A stretch of DNA of 64,000 bases from Parabacteroides sp. An277 (GTDB lineage Bacteria; Bacteroidota; Bacteroidia; Bacteroidales; Tannerellaceae), in contig NZ_NFJB01000016.1 of assembly GCF_002159645.1 (NCBI RefSeq), forward strand, positions 1 through 64,000, read 5' to 3'. Shown in pieces: positions 26,955-35,674 of the stretch. A program made the translations under genes and the position numbers. Under the pieces are notes generated by a model. It worked only from the letters and a program-made list of their open reading frames with translations, made no database searches and had not been told where the DNA came from. Positions within the stretch are counted from its first letter, which is position 1. Every line of letters starts with the position of its first letter.

Positions 26955-27463
26955 TTATGAGAAAGACTCTGATTCTGATGTTTGCCTGCATGTGCCTTGC
27001 CTTCAGCGCGAACGCACAACGCAACAGCGGCCGTCTTTCACTGGGGGTCGGGCTGCTTTACAGGAACGGTATGGACGTGACGTTTTCATACGAACATGAA
27101 ATGAACTACCGGCACGCGTGGGAGTTCTTTGCCAACGGCTACCTGCAGTGGGCCGAATGCGGCCCGTGCGGCCATATCTGTCCGGAATCCTTCTGGCGCA
27201 ACTACCGCACCTATGGCTTTGGCGTGGCATACAAGCCTTGCGTGGTACGGGGCCGCAATCATTACGGCAACCTGCGTATAGGAGCTTCGGCAGGAAGCGA
27301 CACGAAGAAGTTCCTGGGCGGCCTGCATTTCGGTTACGAGCACAATTACGTGCTGCGGTCCGGATGGACGCTGTACTGGCAGGCGAAGAGTGATTTGATG
27401 ATAAAGGGCGCGGATCTGCTTCGGGTAGGTGTAGCCCTTGGTGTGAAACTACCGATAAAATAA
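26951..27463 (+). CDS. traO: TraO, small outer-membrane-associated conjugation protein
   Basis: 170 aa, signal peptide ending FSANAQ near 23, then a beta-rich domain with alternating aromatic strands (SLGVGLLYRNGMDVTFSYEHEM, GFGVAYKPCVV, LRIGASAGSDTKKFLGGLHFGYEH). This matches the TraO family of Bacteroides conjugative transposons, presumed envelope components. Two in-frame ATGs (26951, 26957) are possible starts. Confidence 0.88.
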   Translation: MIMRKTLILMFACMCLAFSANAQRNSGRLSLGVGLLYRNGMDVTFSYEHEMNYRHAWEFFANGYLQWAECGPCGHICPESFWRNYRTYGFGVAYKPCVVRGRNHYGNLRIGASAGSDTKKFLGGLHFGYEHNYVLRSGWTLYWQAKSDLMIKGADLLRVGVALGVKLPIK

Positions 27464-27471
27464 GGGAAAAG

Positions 27472-28143
27472 ATGAAACAGAACATTTTCAGAAAGGTGAG
27501 CCGGTTCGTACCGGTACTTGTCGCAGCAGTCGCCGTGACAGGTTGTGACGCGCATATAGACGTACCGGACACGGCTGTCCGCCCGGGACATGTCCTGTGC
27601 GAGGACGGAACGGCCTTGTCCTACACGGAATACCAGCAATCCGGGAAAAAGGCTGTGGCCGTCGTGTTCGACACCCGGCAGCATGAGGGTGCGGAAGGAA
27701 ACGGCTACGCGGTTTACCTGTGGGACATCACCCCGCAGGCATTTGCCGACAGCCTCGGTATTGCCCAAGGCACATCTGCGGACCTCGCGGCACATGACGG
27801 CAATGCCAATACATTCGCTCTATATGAAACGAAGGAAACGGCTTCGCCGATGGCGGAAGCGGTCTTTGACCTCTGGTGTTACGGGCAGAGCGCATACGTT
27901 CCGTCGGTGGCACAGATGCGTCTGCTATATACTATCCGGGAAACGGTAAATCCTGTCATCGAACAGTGCGGGGGCGATCCGTTGCCCCTGACCGACGGCG
28001 ACTGCTGGTACTGGACATCCACGGAAGTGGCCGAACAGGAAACGGCAAAAGCCTGGCTTTACTCGATGGGCAGCGGAGCCATACAGGAAACACCCAAGAC
28101 ACAGGCGCACAAGGTACGCCCGATTATAACCATCAACCGGTAA
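27472..28143 (+). CDS. Lipoprotein with DUF1566/Lcl-C-like domain
   Basis: 223 aa. The N-terminus has a signal with lipobox VAVTGC (Cys at about 25), so the protein is lipid-anchored. The C-terminal part has the look of the DUF1566/Lcl-C fold: VPSVAQMRLLYTIRE, DGDCWYWTSTEVAEQETAKAW, and HKVRPI at the end. Some such proteins are surface or adhesin-like. It is the last gene of the main tra operon. A mating-contact or surface role is possible but unproven. Confidence 0.8.
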   Translation: MKQNIFRKVSRFVPVLVAAVAVTGCDAHIDVPDTAVRPGHVLCEDGTALSYTEYQQSGKKAVAVVFDTRQHEGAEGNGYAVYLWDITPQAFADSLGIAQGTSADLAAHDGNANTFALYETKETASPMAEAVFDLWCYGQSAYVPSVAQMRLLYTIRETVNPVIEQCGGDPLPLTDGDCWYWTSTEVAEQETAKAWLYSMGSGAIQETPKTQAHKVRPIITINR

Positions 28144-28191
28144 ACCAGAGATATACGATTGCGTTCTTTGACATTGTTGGACAACATACGA

Positions 28192-29196
28192 TTACAAACC
28201 AGAGCCGAATTCACGCAGTAATGCCATCAAGCGACGTATGCTTTCCTCGACATCCGAGGGGGCCGGAATGGCACGATATGCCAAATCCGGGAGTTCACCC
28301 ATGTAAACTGTCTGCAAGTTGCCCCAAACCTGCGGCAGATCTGTCATCAACGGGGACTCCTCCAGTCGCCGGTCACGCCAGCCTTCGGGCTTGTCAAAGC
28401 TCTGCCGGTCGTGTTCGAGCAGTGACCTGAAATCTTCGGGGAAAGCATCGCTATGAAGATACGTGAGGCACTCTTCATCTTTCAGCAGATGATGCAGATC
28501 GTAGAAATGACGGATTTTGGCCGTCAACTGCGGCATATACAGATTGGCCAGCGAGCATCGGATGAGTGACACCAATTTCTCGGTCAGCGTGCGGCGACGG
28601 TCAAGCACATTGACCTCGAACGGCTGCATCCCGTATTCCTCTATCATACGGTTGTTGCCGGTAGCCTGCAGGAACTCTGTCAGGAAACTGCAGAGAGAAC
28701 GCCGCTCGAAAGGATATGGATTGGCAAAACTGTTGATTTCTACCAGGAGTTGCCCAGCCCGGATTGCTCCGACCTGTTCCGTATCTATGGCCCGTGGATA
28801 GGTGTAAAACGCCTTGTGGTAATGCGATCCCTTGCTTGTCATGCCGGGGATGACCAGTTCCTCCAGTCCGGCTGTCATATTCTTCGATGTACGGCGTATG
28901 AGGTTCTTTAGCTGGTTTCCGCTCAGTGTCCATGCTTCGGCGATGGCCACGTCAATGTCCTCGGAGAAACGTGCCCCGATGCCGTAGGCCTTGGTCAGGG
29001 AAGTTCCGCCCTTGAAAATGGCACGATTATCCTTGTCTCCGGTAGCCATAAGCGACAGCGAACGACAGATCCAATAGTCTTTCTCGATAAAGATACTCTT
29101 GATGCCGAGTCCGCCGTCCTGTACCGGACGTGCAGCCGCTTCTATGGCATCGGCAAACAGTTGCTGATTCTCGTGTAGTCTCATACGATGTTCCAT
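28192..29196 (-). CDS. AbiEii/AbiGii-type nucleotidyltransferase toxin
   Basis: 334 aa. The nucleotidyltransferase core is clear: FKGGTSLTKAYGIGARFSEDIDVAI (about 62-86) gives the GG-T-x-L-x-K and S-E-D-I-D catalytic residues. AbiEii-like toxins of type IV abortive-infection toxin-antitoxin systems transfer nucleotides to RNA targets. The upstream gene on the same strand, overlapping by 16 bp, is the matching AbiEi-like/DUF6088 antitoxin. The pair stabilises the ICE or protects against phage (family knowledge). It points against the flanking tra genes. Confidence 0.9.
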   Translation of the reverse strand: MEHRMRLHENQQLFADAIEAAARPVQDGGLGIKSIFIEKDYWICRSLSLMATGDKDNRAIFKGGTSLTKAYGIGARFSEDIDVAIAEAWTLSGNQLKNLIRRTSKNMTAGLEELVIPGMTSKGSHYHKAFYTYPRAIDTEQVGAIRAGQLLVEINSFANPYPFERRSLCSFLTEFLQATGNNRMIEEYGMQPFEVNVLDRRRTLTEKLVSLIRCSLANLYMPQLTAKIRHFYDLHHLLKDEECLTYLHSDAFPEDFRSLLEHDRQSFDKPEGWRDRRLEESPLMTDLPQVWGNLQTVYMGELPDLAYRAIPAPSDVEESIRRLMALLREFGSGL

Positions 29197-29900
29197 TTTA
29201 ATTTGGTGGGTAAAGCCTGTGCGGTGACAGGAAGTTTGTAGGTCGTGACCCCATTGAGTGTCGCACGCAATTGTCGGGTGTCAGCTCCAAGACTGTCCAG
29301 AATGGCACCCAGCAATGCCCGGACATACGGCTGGTAATTTTCGGCCAGGTCCGCCAGTTTCTCCAGATCGCCTTCGGACAGAGCGGCTATCAGCCGAGCA
29401 ACGCCCCGCACACAATCGTCAGGTGATGTTGCCGGAATCTCACGGAGCAATTTGAGCGCGTCAAGGATCAGCAGCAGAGGAATGTTCTCCCGTGTGATTG
29501 CATTAGGCTGTACAAGGAAGGACACGCTGTATTCGCCCCGTTTCATAGGCCGGCGGTATTTGTTCGTGCCTATCGTAATGGCCGATGTGATCTGTGTCGT
29601 CAACCCCAACTGCGCAAATGCTGCCGTACCGGTCATATAGCCGATTGGCTTGCCGTTACGTTCCAGAAGGTCCTTGACCACCTCTGCCACCGGAGGCTTC
29701 AATGTGCCGAACACCGTCTGTTTAGGCTTGTAGTACCGTCCTTTGGCAATCTTGCAGATAGAGCCTTCTGCCACCAGACGGCTGAGTGCCTTGACCAACG
29801 CAGGCTGGTACTCCGGCAGCACATTGAAATCGGCAATGGTAAGCACCTTGCCCGGAGGCGTGGCGTCCAGTATTTCCTGTACCTGTTTAGTAATCACCAT
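29181..29900 (-). CDS. DUF6088/AbiEi-like antitoxin
   Basis: 239 aa from the Met at 29900; nine more codons are open upstream. The N-terminal winged-helix domain (about 10-60) contains ALVKALSRLVAEGSICKIAKGRYYKP, typical of AbiEi/DUF6088 proteins that autorepress. The central part with IGYMTGTAAFAQLGLTTQI and KYRRPMKRGEY also fits. It is translated ahead of the toxin with overlapping ends. Confidence 0.88.
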   Translation of the reverse strand: MVITKQVQEILDATPPGKVLTIADFNVLPEYQPALVKALSRLVAEGSICKIAKGRYYKPKQTVFGTLKPPVAEVVKDLLERNGKPIGYMTGTAAFAQLGLTTQITSAITIGTNKYRRPMKRGEYSVSFLVQPNAITRENIPLLLILDALKLLREIPATSPDDCVRGVARLIAALSEGDLEKLADLAENYQPYVRALLGAILDSLGADTRQLRATLNGVTTYKLPVTAQALPTKLKWNIV

Positions 29901-29924
29901 AATCGAATCGTTTTGTTCCGGATG

Positions 29925-29957
29925 CAAATATAAGAAAAGTCTTGTTTTTTACTGCAA
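29925..29957 (-). promoter_or_regulatory. Promoter of the toxin-antitoxin operon
   Basis: On the - strand TATATTTG (29925-29932) is a perfect Bacteroides -7 box with TTTG (29954-29957) 21 bases upstream as the -33 box. The ATG at 29900 is 24 bases downstream of the -7 box. Confidence 0.75.
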
Positions 29958-30051
29958 AAACATGACATTTATTTTCGTCTGAATCAAAATAATCAAGTCC
30001 AACAATATCCGAGGCGATCAGAACCACAACCCAATAAAAAAGCTATAAAAA

Positions 30052-32238
30052 ATGGAAGAAAGCAAAGAGTTACAAGGATTCTACAAGATATTCCGTGCAG
30101 TCGTCTATGTGTCGGTTCTGCTGGAGTTCTTCGAGTATGCCATTGACCCGGCAGTATTCGACCAGTGGGGCGGCATACTGACTGACATCCACGGACGTAT
30201 CAAGCGATGGACGATCTATCAGGACGGCCATCTCGTGTACAGCAAGATAGCCACGATACTGCTGATCTGCATCACCTGTATCGGTACGAGGAACAAGAAG
30301 CATCTGGAGTTCAACGCCCGCAAGCAGGTGATTTTTCCCCTGACCGGCGGACTGCTTCTGCTTGTCCTGTCCGTATGGCTGTTCGGACATCCGATGGAAA
30401 TGCGGCTCTATACGCTGCCGCTGAACCGTATCCTATACATGGCGGCTTCGCTCGTGGGAGTGATACTGGTACATATAGCCCTGGACAATATCTCCAAGTT
30501 CATCAAGGAGGGCCTGATGAAGGACCGCTTCAACTTCGAGAACGAGAGTTTCGAGCAGAGCGAAGAGATTCAGGAGAACAAATACAGCGTGAATATCCCG
30601 ATGCGCTACTATTACAAGGGGAAGTTCCGCAAGGGATGGGTCAGTATCAGCAACCCTTTCCGCGGGACGTGGGTCGTGGGAACTCCCGGCTCGGGTAAAA
30701 CATTCAGTATCATTGAACCGTTCATCCGTCAGCACAGTGCCAAGGGGTTTGCCATGGTTGTATATGACTATAAATTCCCGACACTTGCCACGAAACTTTA
30801 CTACCATTACAAGCTGAACGAGAAACTTGGAAGAGTTCCCAAGGGGTGCAAGTTCAACATGATCAACTTCGTGGACGTGGAATACAGCCGTCGTGTCAAT
30901 CCTATTCAGGCAAAATACATCAACAACCTGGCGGCAGCCAGTGAGACGGCGGAAACCCTGCTCGAGTCATTGCAGAAGGGCAAGAAGGAAGGTGGCGGCG
31001 GAAGCGACCAGTTTTTCCAGACATCCGCTGTGAACTTCCTTGCTGCCTGCATCTATTTCTTTGTCAATTACGAACGGGAGCCGTATGACAAGGACGGAAA
31101 CATGCTGTATGCGGAGAAACGTCAGGACCCGGAAACCAAATTCTGGAAGCCGACCGGAGTCGTGCGTGACAAAGAGGGCGGCAACATCGTGGAGCCGGCC
31201 TACTGGCTGGGAAAGTATTCGGACATGCCGCACATATTATCGTTCCTGAACGAAAGTTATCAGACCATCTTTGAGGTACTGGAGACTGACAACGAGGTGG
31301 CACCGCTGCTCGGGCCGTTCCAGACTGCCTTCAGGAACAAGGCCATGGAGCAGTTGGAAGGTATGATCGGTACGCTGCGTGTCTATACGTCCCGTCTGGC
31401 GACCAAGGAATCGTACTGGATATTCCACCGTGACGGGGATGACTTTGACCTGAAGGTGAGCGATCCGAAGAACCCGAGCTACCTGCTCATCGCCAACGAC
31501 CCGGAGATGGAGAGCATTATCGGTGCGCTGAACGCCCTTATCCTGAACCGTCTTGTCACCCGAGTGAATACGGGCCAAGGGAAGAACATCCCGGTGAGCA
31601 TCATCGTGGACGAGCTGCCGACGCTGTATTTCCACAAGATAGACCGACTGATAGGAACTGCCCGAAGCAACAAGGTGAGCGTGACCTTGGGATTCCAGGA
31701 GCTGCCGCAGCTGGAGGCCGACTACGGCAAGGTAGGTATGCAGAAGATCATCACGACCGTGGGTAACGTGGTCAGCGGTTCGGCCCGCTCGAAAGAGACA
31801 CTGGAATGGCTGTCGAATGACATTTTCGGTAAGGTCGTGCAAGTGAAGAAGGGCGTGACCATTGACCGTGACAAGACCAGCATTAACCTGAACGAGAACA
31901 TGGACAGTCTGGTGCCGGCATCAAAGATTTCCGATATGGCAACGGGATGGATATGCGGGCAGACAGCGAGGGACTTCGTGAAAACCAAGACCGGCGTAGG
32001 CGGCTCGATGAACATTCAGGAGTCGGAAGAGTTCAAGACCACAAAGTTTTTCTGCAAGACGGACTTCGATATGGGAGAGATAAAGAAAGAGGAAGCCGCG
32101 TATGTGCCGCTGCCGAGATTCTACACCTTCAAATCGAGGGAGGAACGGGAACGCATCCTGTACAAGAACTTCGTGCAGGTGGGTCAGGACGTGAAGGAGA
32201 TGATCAAGGATGTGTTGAACAAACGGGGTGCGAAATGA
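30052..32238 (+). CDS. Type IV coupling protein (MobC/TraG-VirD4-like)
   Basis: 728 aa. N-terminal membrane helices (about 18-35, 60-82, 96-112, 125-145) carry the YWFCY-type anchor. The ATPase domain follows: Walker A VGTPGSGKTFS with Lys216 and Walker B SIIVDELPTL with Asp520-Glu521. Coupling proteins bring the relaxosome to the channel. In Bacteroides literature this protein is usually called MobC. It is a different ATPase from the interrupted TraG. No relaxase gene for the ICE is adjacent. Confidence 0.92.
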   Translation: MEESKELQGFYKIFRAVVYVSVLLEFFEYAIDPAVFDQWGGILTDIHGRIKRWTIYQDGHLVYSKIATILLICITCIGTRNKKHLEFNARKQVIFPLTGGLLLLVLSVWLFGHPMEMRLYTLPLNRILYMAASLVGVILVHIALDNISKFIKEGLMKDRFNFENESFEQSEEIQENKYSVNIPMRYYYKGKFRKGWVSISNPFRGTWVVGTPGSGKTFSIIEPFIRQHSAKGFAMVVYDYKFPTLATKLYYHYKLNEKLGRVPKGCKFNMINFVDVEYSRRVNPIQAKYINNLAAASETAETLLESLQKGKKEGGGGSDQFFQTSAVNFLAACIYFFVNYEREPYDKDGNMLYAEKRQDPETKFWKPTGVVRDKEGGNIVEPAYWLGKYSDMPHILSFLNESYQTIFEVLETDNEVAPLLGPFQTAFRNKAMEQLEGMIGTLRVYTSRLATKESYWIFHRDGDDFDLKVSDPKNPSYLLIANDPEMESIIGALNALILNRLVTRVNTGQGKNIPVSIIVDELPTLYFHKIDRLIGTARSNKVSVTLGFQELPQLEADYGKVGMQKIITTVGNVVSGSARSKETLEWLSNDIFGKVVQVKKGVTIDRDKTSINLNENMDSLVPASKISDMATGWICGQTARDFVKTKTGVGGSMNIQESEEFKTTKFFCKTDFDMGEIKKEEAAYVPLPRFYTFKSREERERILYKNFVQVGQDVKEMIKDVLNKRGAK

Positions 32239-32768
32239 AGCACGTAAGGATGTTTGTCATCATACTGCTGGTATCTGCAGTGGCAACAGTCTATGGGAAG
32301 GAAAGGCATGGGACAGAAACGGGAACTGCCCAACTGTCCATATACAAGCTGCCACCGCTGGAGAGGGCAATCAGATGCACGAAATACTATGAGGGTTGGC
32401 ATGGTGAGAAAAAACATTGGCCCTATGTGGGATGGGGTCATAAGGTTCTTCCCGGAGAGAGTTTTACCAACGACATCACAAAAGCTCAGGGAGACTCCAT
32501 CCTGCGAGCGGACATGATGAAACTTTGCCGTCTGTTCAGCAGATTCGGGCGTGATTCTACGTTGCTCTCGTGTCTTGCCTACCAGGTAGGCCCGTACCGG
32601 CTTTTAGGTAGCAAAGACTTTCCCAAAAGCAAGCTGATACAAAAACTGGAAGCCGGAAACAGGGATATTTACAAGGAGTACATTTCCTTCCGCTGCTATA
32701 AAGGCAAGGTAGTTCCGAGCATCGAGCGGAGAAGGAAGGTGGAATATCTGCTGCTTTTTGAAGAGTAA
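32235..32768 (+). CDS. Exported lysozyme-like (GH24-type) muramidase
   Basis: 177 aa, ATGA overlap with the coupling protein. A signal segment (about 1-21) is followed by a phage-lysozyme-like domain: YYEGWHGEKKHWPYVGWGH with the probable catalytic Glu near residue 53, CLAYQVGPYRLLGS and SIERRRKVEYLLL. The usual second acidic residue before GYGH is not obvious. Such enzymes open the cell wall locally for the transfer apparatus. Confidence 0.85.
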   Translation: MKHVRMFVIILLVSAVATVYGKERHGTETGTAQLSIYKLPPLERAIRCTKYYEGWHGEKKHWPYVGWGHKVLPGESFTNDITKAQGDSILRADMMKLCRLFSRFGRDSTLLSCLAYQVGPYRLLGSKDFPKSKLIQKLEAGNRDIYKEYISFRCYKGKVVPSIERRRKVEYLLLFEE

Positions 32769-32789
32769 AAAAGAAGGGAGAATCTTTCG

Positions 32790-32975
32790 GTGTATTTCCG
32801 TCAATTTTCCAGGATAGAAAAGAAATATTTCACAAAAGCGAGAGAACAAGCCTATTACCGCCGATATCCTGAAAAAAAGGATAAAAAATATTTCTGGCTT
32901 CAGTTACTATTGCCGCTTGGTCTGTGGCTGATTGATTTGTGTTTAATCTTCTGGCTTTTTACTTGGTATCATTGA
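32790..32975 (+). CDS. Small membrane protein
   Basis: 61 aa from a GTG start. The first 35 residues are basic (RIEKKYFTKAREQAYYRRYPEKKDKKY), then one strong membrane helix (WLQLLLPLGLWLIDLCLIFWLF). A purine-rich AAGAAGGGAG lies about 12 bases upstream. No family is recognised. It could be an inner-membrane accessory of the neighbouring coupling protein or lysozyme. Confidence 0.5.
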   Translation: MYFRQFSRIEKKYFTKAREQAYYRRYPEKKDKKYFWLQLLLPLGLWLIDLCLIFWLFTWYH

Positions 32976-33087
32976 ATGGAATATGGAGAAAAGAAGACAT
33001 GAATATAATCAGGGAAAGAAGGATGCTGTTCTGCCGTTTCAACATGCAGTTCCTGCTGCCTTGACATTAACAAATACAGATTATCAA

Positions 33088-33477
33088 ATGAAAACAACCC
33101 GCATCATGAACAAGATTATCATTTATCTGAGTGCCGTATTGCTGCTGTGCAGTTGCGGCAGTGCAAGACATTATGCAGCGTTTCAATATGACAACGGAGA
33201 CGACTATGTAAGTGAAGGACTGTACCGCATAGTGGACCGGAAAGGGCGTATCGGTTACGCAGACGAGACAGGCAAGACCGTCATCCGTCCTCGTTTTGCC
33301 TTCGGCTATCCATTCGAGGGTGGCAAGGCGAAAGTCACCGATTCGGGGGAACGGAAAGAGGTGGCAGGCTCCGGCAGCGAGCACTGGTATTGGGAAAGTG
33401 ATGACTGGTACTACATTGACAAACAAGGGAACCGGTGTGAGAATCAAGATACAGACAAGGACAAAACACATCCATAA
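33088..33477 (+). CDS. WG-repeat lipoprotein
   Basis: About 129 aa from the ATG at 33088 (a longer open frame begins at 32983). The signal peptide has a lipobox LLLCSC with Cys near residue 22. The mature part contains a WG (KWG)-type repeat: LYRIVDRKGRIGYADETGKTVIRPRFAFGYPFEGGKAKV, followed by WYYIDKQGNR. Likely surface- or periplasm-facing. It ends before a bidirectional terminator. Confidence 0.75.
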   Translation: MKTTRIMNKIIIYLSAVLLLCSCGSARHYAAFQYDNGDDYVSEGLYRIVDRKGRIGYADETGKTVIRPRFAFGYPFEGGKAKVTDSGERKEVAGSGSEHWYWESDDWYYIDKQGNRCENQDTDKDKTHP

Positions 33478-33486
33478 CACAGCAAT

Positions 33487-33520
33487 AACCCCGGAGGTTC
33501 AGATGCGAGCCTTCGGGGTT
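33487..33520. terminator. Bidirectional terminator between convergent genes
   Basis: AACCCC-G-GAGG pairs with CCTTC-GGGGTT around a short loop, placed between the + strand lipoprotein stop (33477) and the - strand stop (33543). It separates the transfer block from the - strand maintenance block. Confidence 0.75.
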
Positions 33521-33542
33521 AGCCTATAAGTACAGTACTTCC

Positions 33543-33911
33543 TCAATTGCCAAATCCGAATGACATGGCTGCCTGTTCACAGAAGCGTGCATATTCCTCT
33601 TTGTCAGTTCCGCTTTCAATATGGCGGTCTATCAGTTCTCCCAGTTCATCGAAGCAGACTTCGTCACTGAGGCACTCTATGTCTGTCCCGTTCCGGAGAT
33701 ATACTTCATAATAGTCCGAGCCGTTCAGACAGATCAGCACTTCCCCTTGGAAGAGTCTTCCGTTTACATGGAATTTCAGTCCCGGCAGGTCATTGAATAC
33801 TGTTGCCATAAACTCCCCGATGCCCCATGACATAAGGACCGGCGTGTCGGTCATCGTTACCAGCTGTTCGCGAATTGTCGCAGCCACTCTCATTACATAC
33901 TCTTTATCCAT
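33543..33911 (-). CDS. Small unknown acidic protein
   Basis: 122 aa, soluble, no signal. Strand-rich middle (LPGLKFHVNGRLFQGEVLICLNGSDYYEVYLRNG) then an acidic helical C-terminus. No domain recognised. First of three short - strand genes that end the maintenance block. Similar small accessory proteins are common next to radC- and ssb-like genes in Bacteroides ICEs. Confidence 0.7.
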   Translation of the reverse strand: MDKEYVMRVAATIREQLVTMTDTPVLMSWGIGEFMATVFNDLPGLKFHVNGRLFQGEVLICLNGSDYYEVYLRNGTDIECLSDEVCFDELGELIDRHIESGTDKEEYARFCEQAAMSFGFGN

Positions 33912-33944
33912 AATCTTGATTTTTAATAGATTTATATATTCATT

Positions 33945-34217
33945 TTATTCAAACCATTCCGGGTTGTCTTCTTTCAGCATCTCAACCAGCTCGTCATCCG
34001 GCAGCTCAAGACTTCCGGCATCGGTGAAGAAAAAAATCTCATCGTATAATTTCTCAGCCTCCTTACTCGCAAAGCCCTCGTTCTCGCTGTCGAAACTACC
34101 GGGCTGGAGTGCGTCAAGCAAACCTGTTGAGCCGATAAGGAGTTCTTCACCTTCATTTGATTTCACCACACGGCAAGAATAAGTTCTGCCGGCAAATTCC
34201 ACCTCTTTCTTTTTCAT
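33945..34217 (-). CDS. Small unknown acidic protein
   Basis: 90 aa, beginning KKKEVEFAGRTYSCRVVKSNEGEELLIGSTGLL and ending in the acidic DDELVEMLKEDNPEWFE. The N-terminal strand pattern resembles a small beta domain. Short gaps to both neighbours (33 and 7 bp) indicate one transcript. Function unknown. Confidence 0.7.
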   Translation of the reverse strand: MKKKEVEFAGRTYSCRVVKSNEGEELLIGSTGLLDALQPGSFDSENEGFASKEAEKLYDEIFFFTDAGSLELPDDELVEMLKEDNPEWFE

Positions 34218-34224
34218 CGGTCTA

Positions 34225-34503
34225 TCACTTTAATGGTATGTTTCTCCCGTGTTCTTTCAGGTACTCCATGATACATTTCGCTTCCTCGTGCGAAGCCATA
34301 TTGCGTTCGTCGTACCTGCGGCTGTCATCCGCCATAACCTTGATGCACTCTTTAATCAACCTATACAGGCTTTGCTGCAGTGTCGGGTGCATGGTCGGTA
34401 TTGCTGCTGCAAATCGAGCCGGATTGAAACTGTAATTGTTGACTGCCATTTCCCAGTCTTTAGCGAGACGGTACTCTCTGCTTTCTTTGATGTCCTTGTC
34501 CAT
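34225..34503 (-). CDS. Small unknown helical protein behind leader RNA L1
   Basis: 92 aa, soluble and helical, with two short blocks (NNYSFNPARFAAAIPTMHPTLQQSLYRLIKEC and ASHEEAKCIMEYLKEHG). It is the first gene of a three-gene unit and lies 7 bp after leader L1. Function unknown. Confidence 0.72.
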   Translation of the reverse strand: MDKDIKESREYRLAKDWEMAVNNYSFNPARFAAAIPTMHPTLQQSLYRLIKECIKVMADDSRRYDERNMASHEEAKCIMEYLKEHGRNIPLK

Positions 34504-34509
34504 AATTCT

Positions 34510-34745
34510 GATATTTAACGATTTTGTTTTTCTTCCCTCTGTTCGGCCTCCTTTTCGGAGGAGCCGCTTCGGGATTTACGGTGCATCGAGAGACGGTCGT
34601 CAAAGCCTCTCCCGATGTTTTTTCCTGCCAATTACTCTTTCAGAGAAAGGAAGAATTTGCAGGAAATGCACTTCAAAACGGAGGGAACAGGCTCGACCGC
34701 CTACATTCGCACCAGTAAAGTCCACGCGGCGACGGGAAGGACGAC
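34510..34745 (-). ncRNA. Leader RNA element, copy L1
   Basis: Core at 34621-34666: outer stem TTTCCTGC/GCAGGAAA, constant AATTAC and GGAAGAATT strands, inner stem CTTTC/GAAAG. Nearer the gene is a second hairpin (stems CTCC.../GGAG, about 34540-34566) followed on the - strand by AGAGGGAAGAAAAA (34527-34540). The flank from 34667 on (TGCACTTCAAAACGGA) is shared with L3. Five other copies in the window have different stems with the same loops, so RNA structure is likely. The strand is assigned from the downstream gene. Confidence 0.68.
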
Positions 34746-34836
34746 GAAAGAAGAAATGACTCTCATGTCAATACAAGAGGGAAAATAGAAAGGGATAAGG
34801 GTGGTGGCGGGGGCTTATGACGGACGGCGTTAAAAC

Positions 34837-34949
34837 AGGTGCCGCTATAAAGGTTCCCGGAGCGGCCGATGGCAGAATACGGCCCGTGCCGGATTCCGTC
34901 ATCAGCCACAGATCCGGACCGGAGTGCTTACAGCAGCCCAGGGCTGCCG
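34837..34949 (-). ncRNA. Structured repeat P, copy P1
   Basis: A 113-bp segment similar to 35675-35786. Between the copies one stem changes from CGGC/GCCG to CCGC/GCGG around a constant CCGT loop, and another from CCGGA/TCCGG to CCGGG/CCCGG, which is compensatory. P1 lies between the radC-like stop and leader L1, so it is either the 3' end of radC or the 5' part of the next leader. The rest of 34504-35034 holds no gene. Confidence 0.55.
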
Positions 34950-35034
34950 TCGTGCATGAAGGTTTTATAACAGTCTCCGCCTGGCGCACATGAGGGCGGC
35001 AGTATAACGGGATTTGCCGTGAAAAGAGATGCTG

Positions 35035-35478
35035 TCAAAGCATCCCTTCGTCCGCGTAGCTCAGATAGCCTGTATCCGAGAGGATGATATGGTCAAGGAG
35101 AGTGATGTCAAGGATTTCGCAGGCTTTCTTGAGTTTGCTTGTGATGGCATTGTCACTGGAGCTGGCCACCATGTTGCCTGACGGGTGGTTGTGGCTGAGG
35201 ATTATGCCCGAGGCATGGGCCAGAAGAGCCGTCTGCAGGATGATACGGACATCCACAACGGTCTGGCTGATGCCGCATTTTGATATGCAGGAGAGTCCGA
35301 GAAGCCTGTTGGCTTGATTGAGGAACATCACCCAGCATTCCTCATGATGCTGCATACATTCATCGTATGCCTCCTTGAAGATGTCGTAGCTCACTCTGGA
35401 GGAGTTTACCAAGGTACGTTTTGCAGCATCGGCATCCTTGTAATTTACTGAAATCTGAGGGAAAGAAAATGTATTCAT
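35035..35478 (-). CDS. RadC-like JAB-domain protein
   Basis: 147 aa, the JAB/MPN half of RadC without the helix-hairpin-helix part, as is usual for mobile-element copies. The metalloprotease-like motif is visible: SHNHPSGNMVASSSD near residues 97-111, giving His-x-His and a downstream Asp. These proteins accompany ICE and plasmid maintenance genes. The activity is unproven, but a DNA-repair or protein-processing role is often proposed. Confidence 0.9.
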   Translation of the reverse strand: MNTFSFPQISVNYKDADAAKRTLVNSSRVSYDIFKEAYDECMQHHEECWVMFLNQANRLLGLSCISKCGISQTVVDVRIILQTALLAHASGIILSHNHPSGNMVASSSDNAITSKLKKACEILDITLLDHIILSDTGYLSYADEGML

Positions 35479-35479
35479 A

Positions 35480-35640
35480 ATAACGAAGATTTAAGGTGAA
35501 ACAATTTTTTTCGCCCGTGCACAGCTCTGTCTGGACTTCGTGCAAGATTTTGGGAAAGAATACTATCCGCAGGATTGGAGATTGTTTCCCAAATTCACCC
35601 GGATCTTGCGTTTGTCCGGAAAGATGCTGTAACTTCGCTG
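35480..35640 (-). ncRNA. Leader RNA element, copy L6
   Basis: Core at 35549-35593: perfect outer stem TTTGGGAAA/TTTCCCAAA, constant AATAC (35559-35563) and GGAGATT (35577-35583), inner stem ATCC/GGAT. It lies 71 bp before the radC-like ATG. The stem sequence differs completely from the other copies while the loops stay, which is strong visible covariation. Confidence 0.68.
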
Positions 35641-35674
35641 AAAACAAATGTTGAGACTACCGGGGTATTATAAG

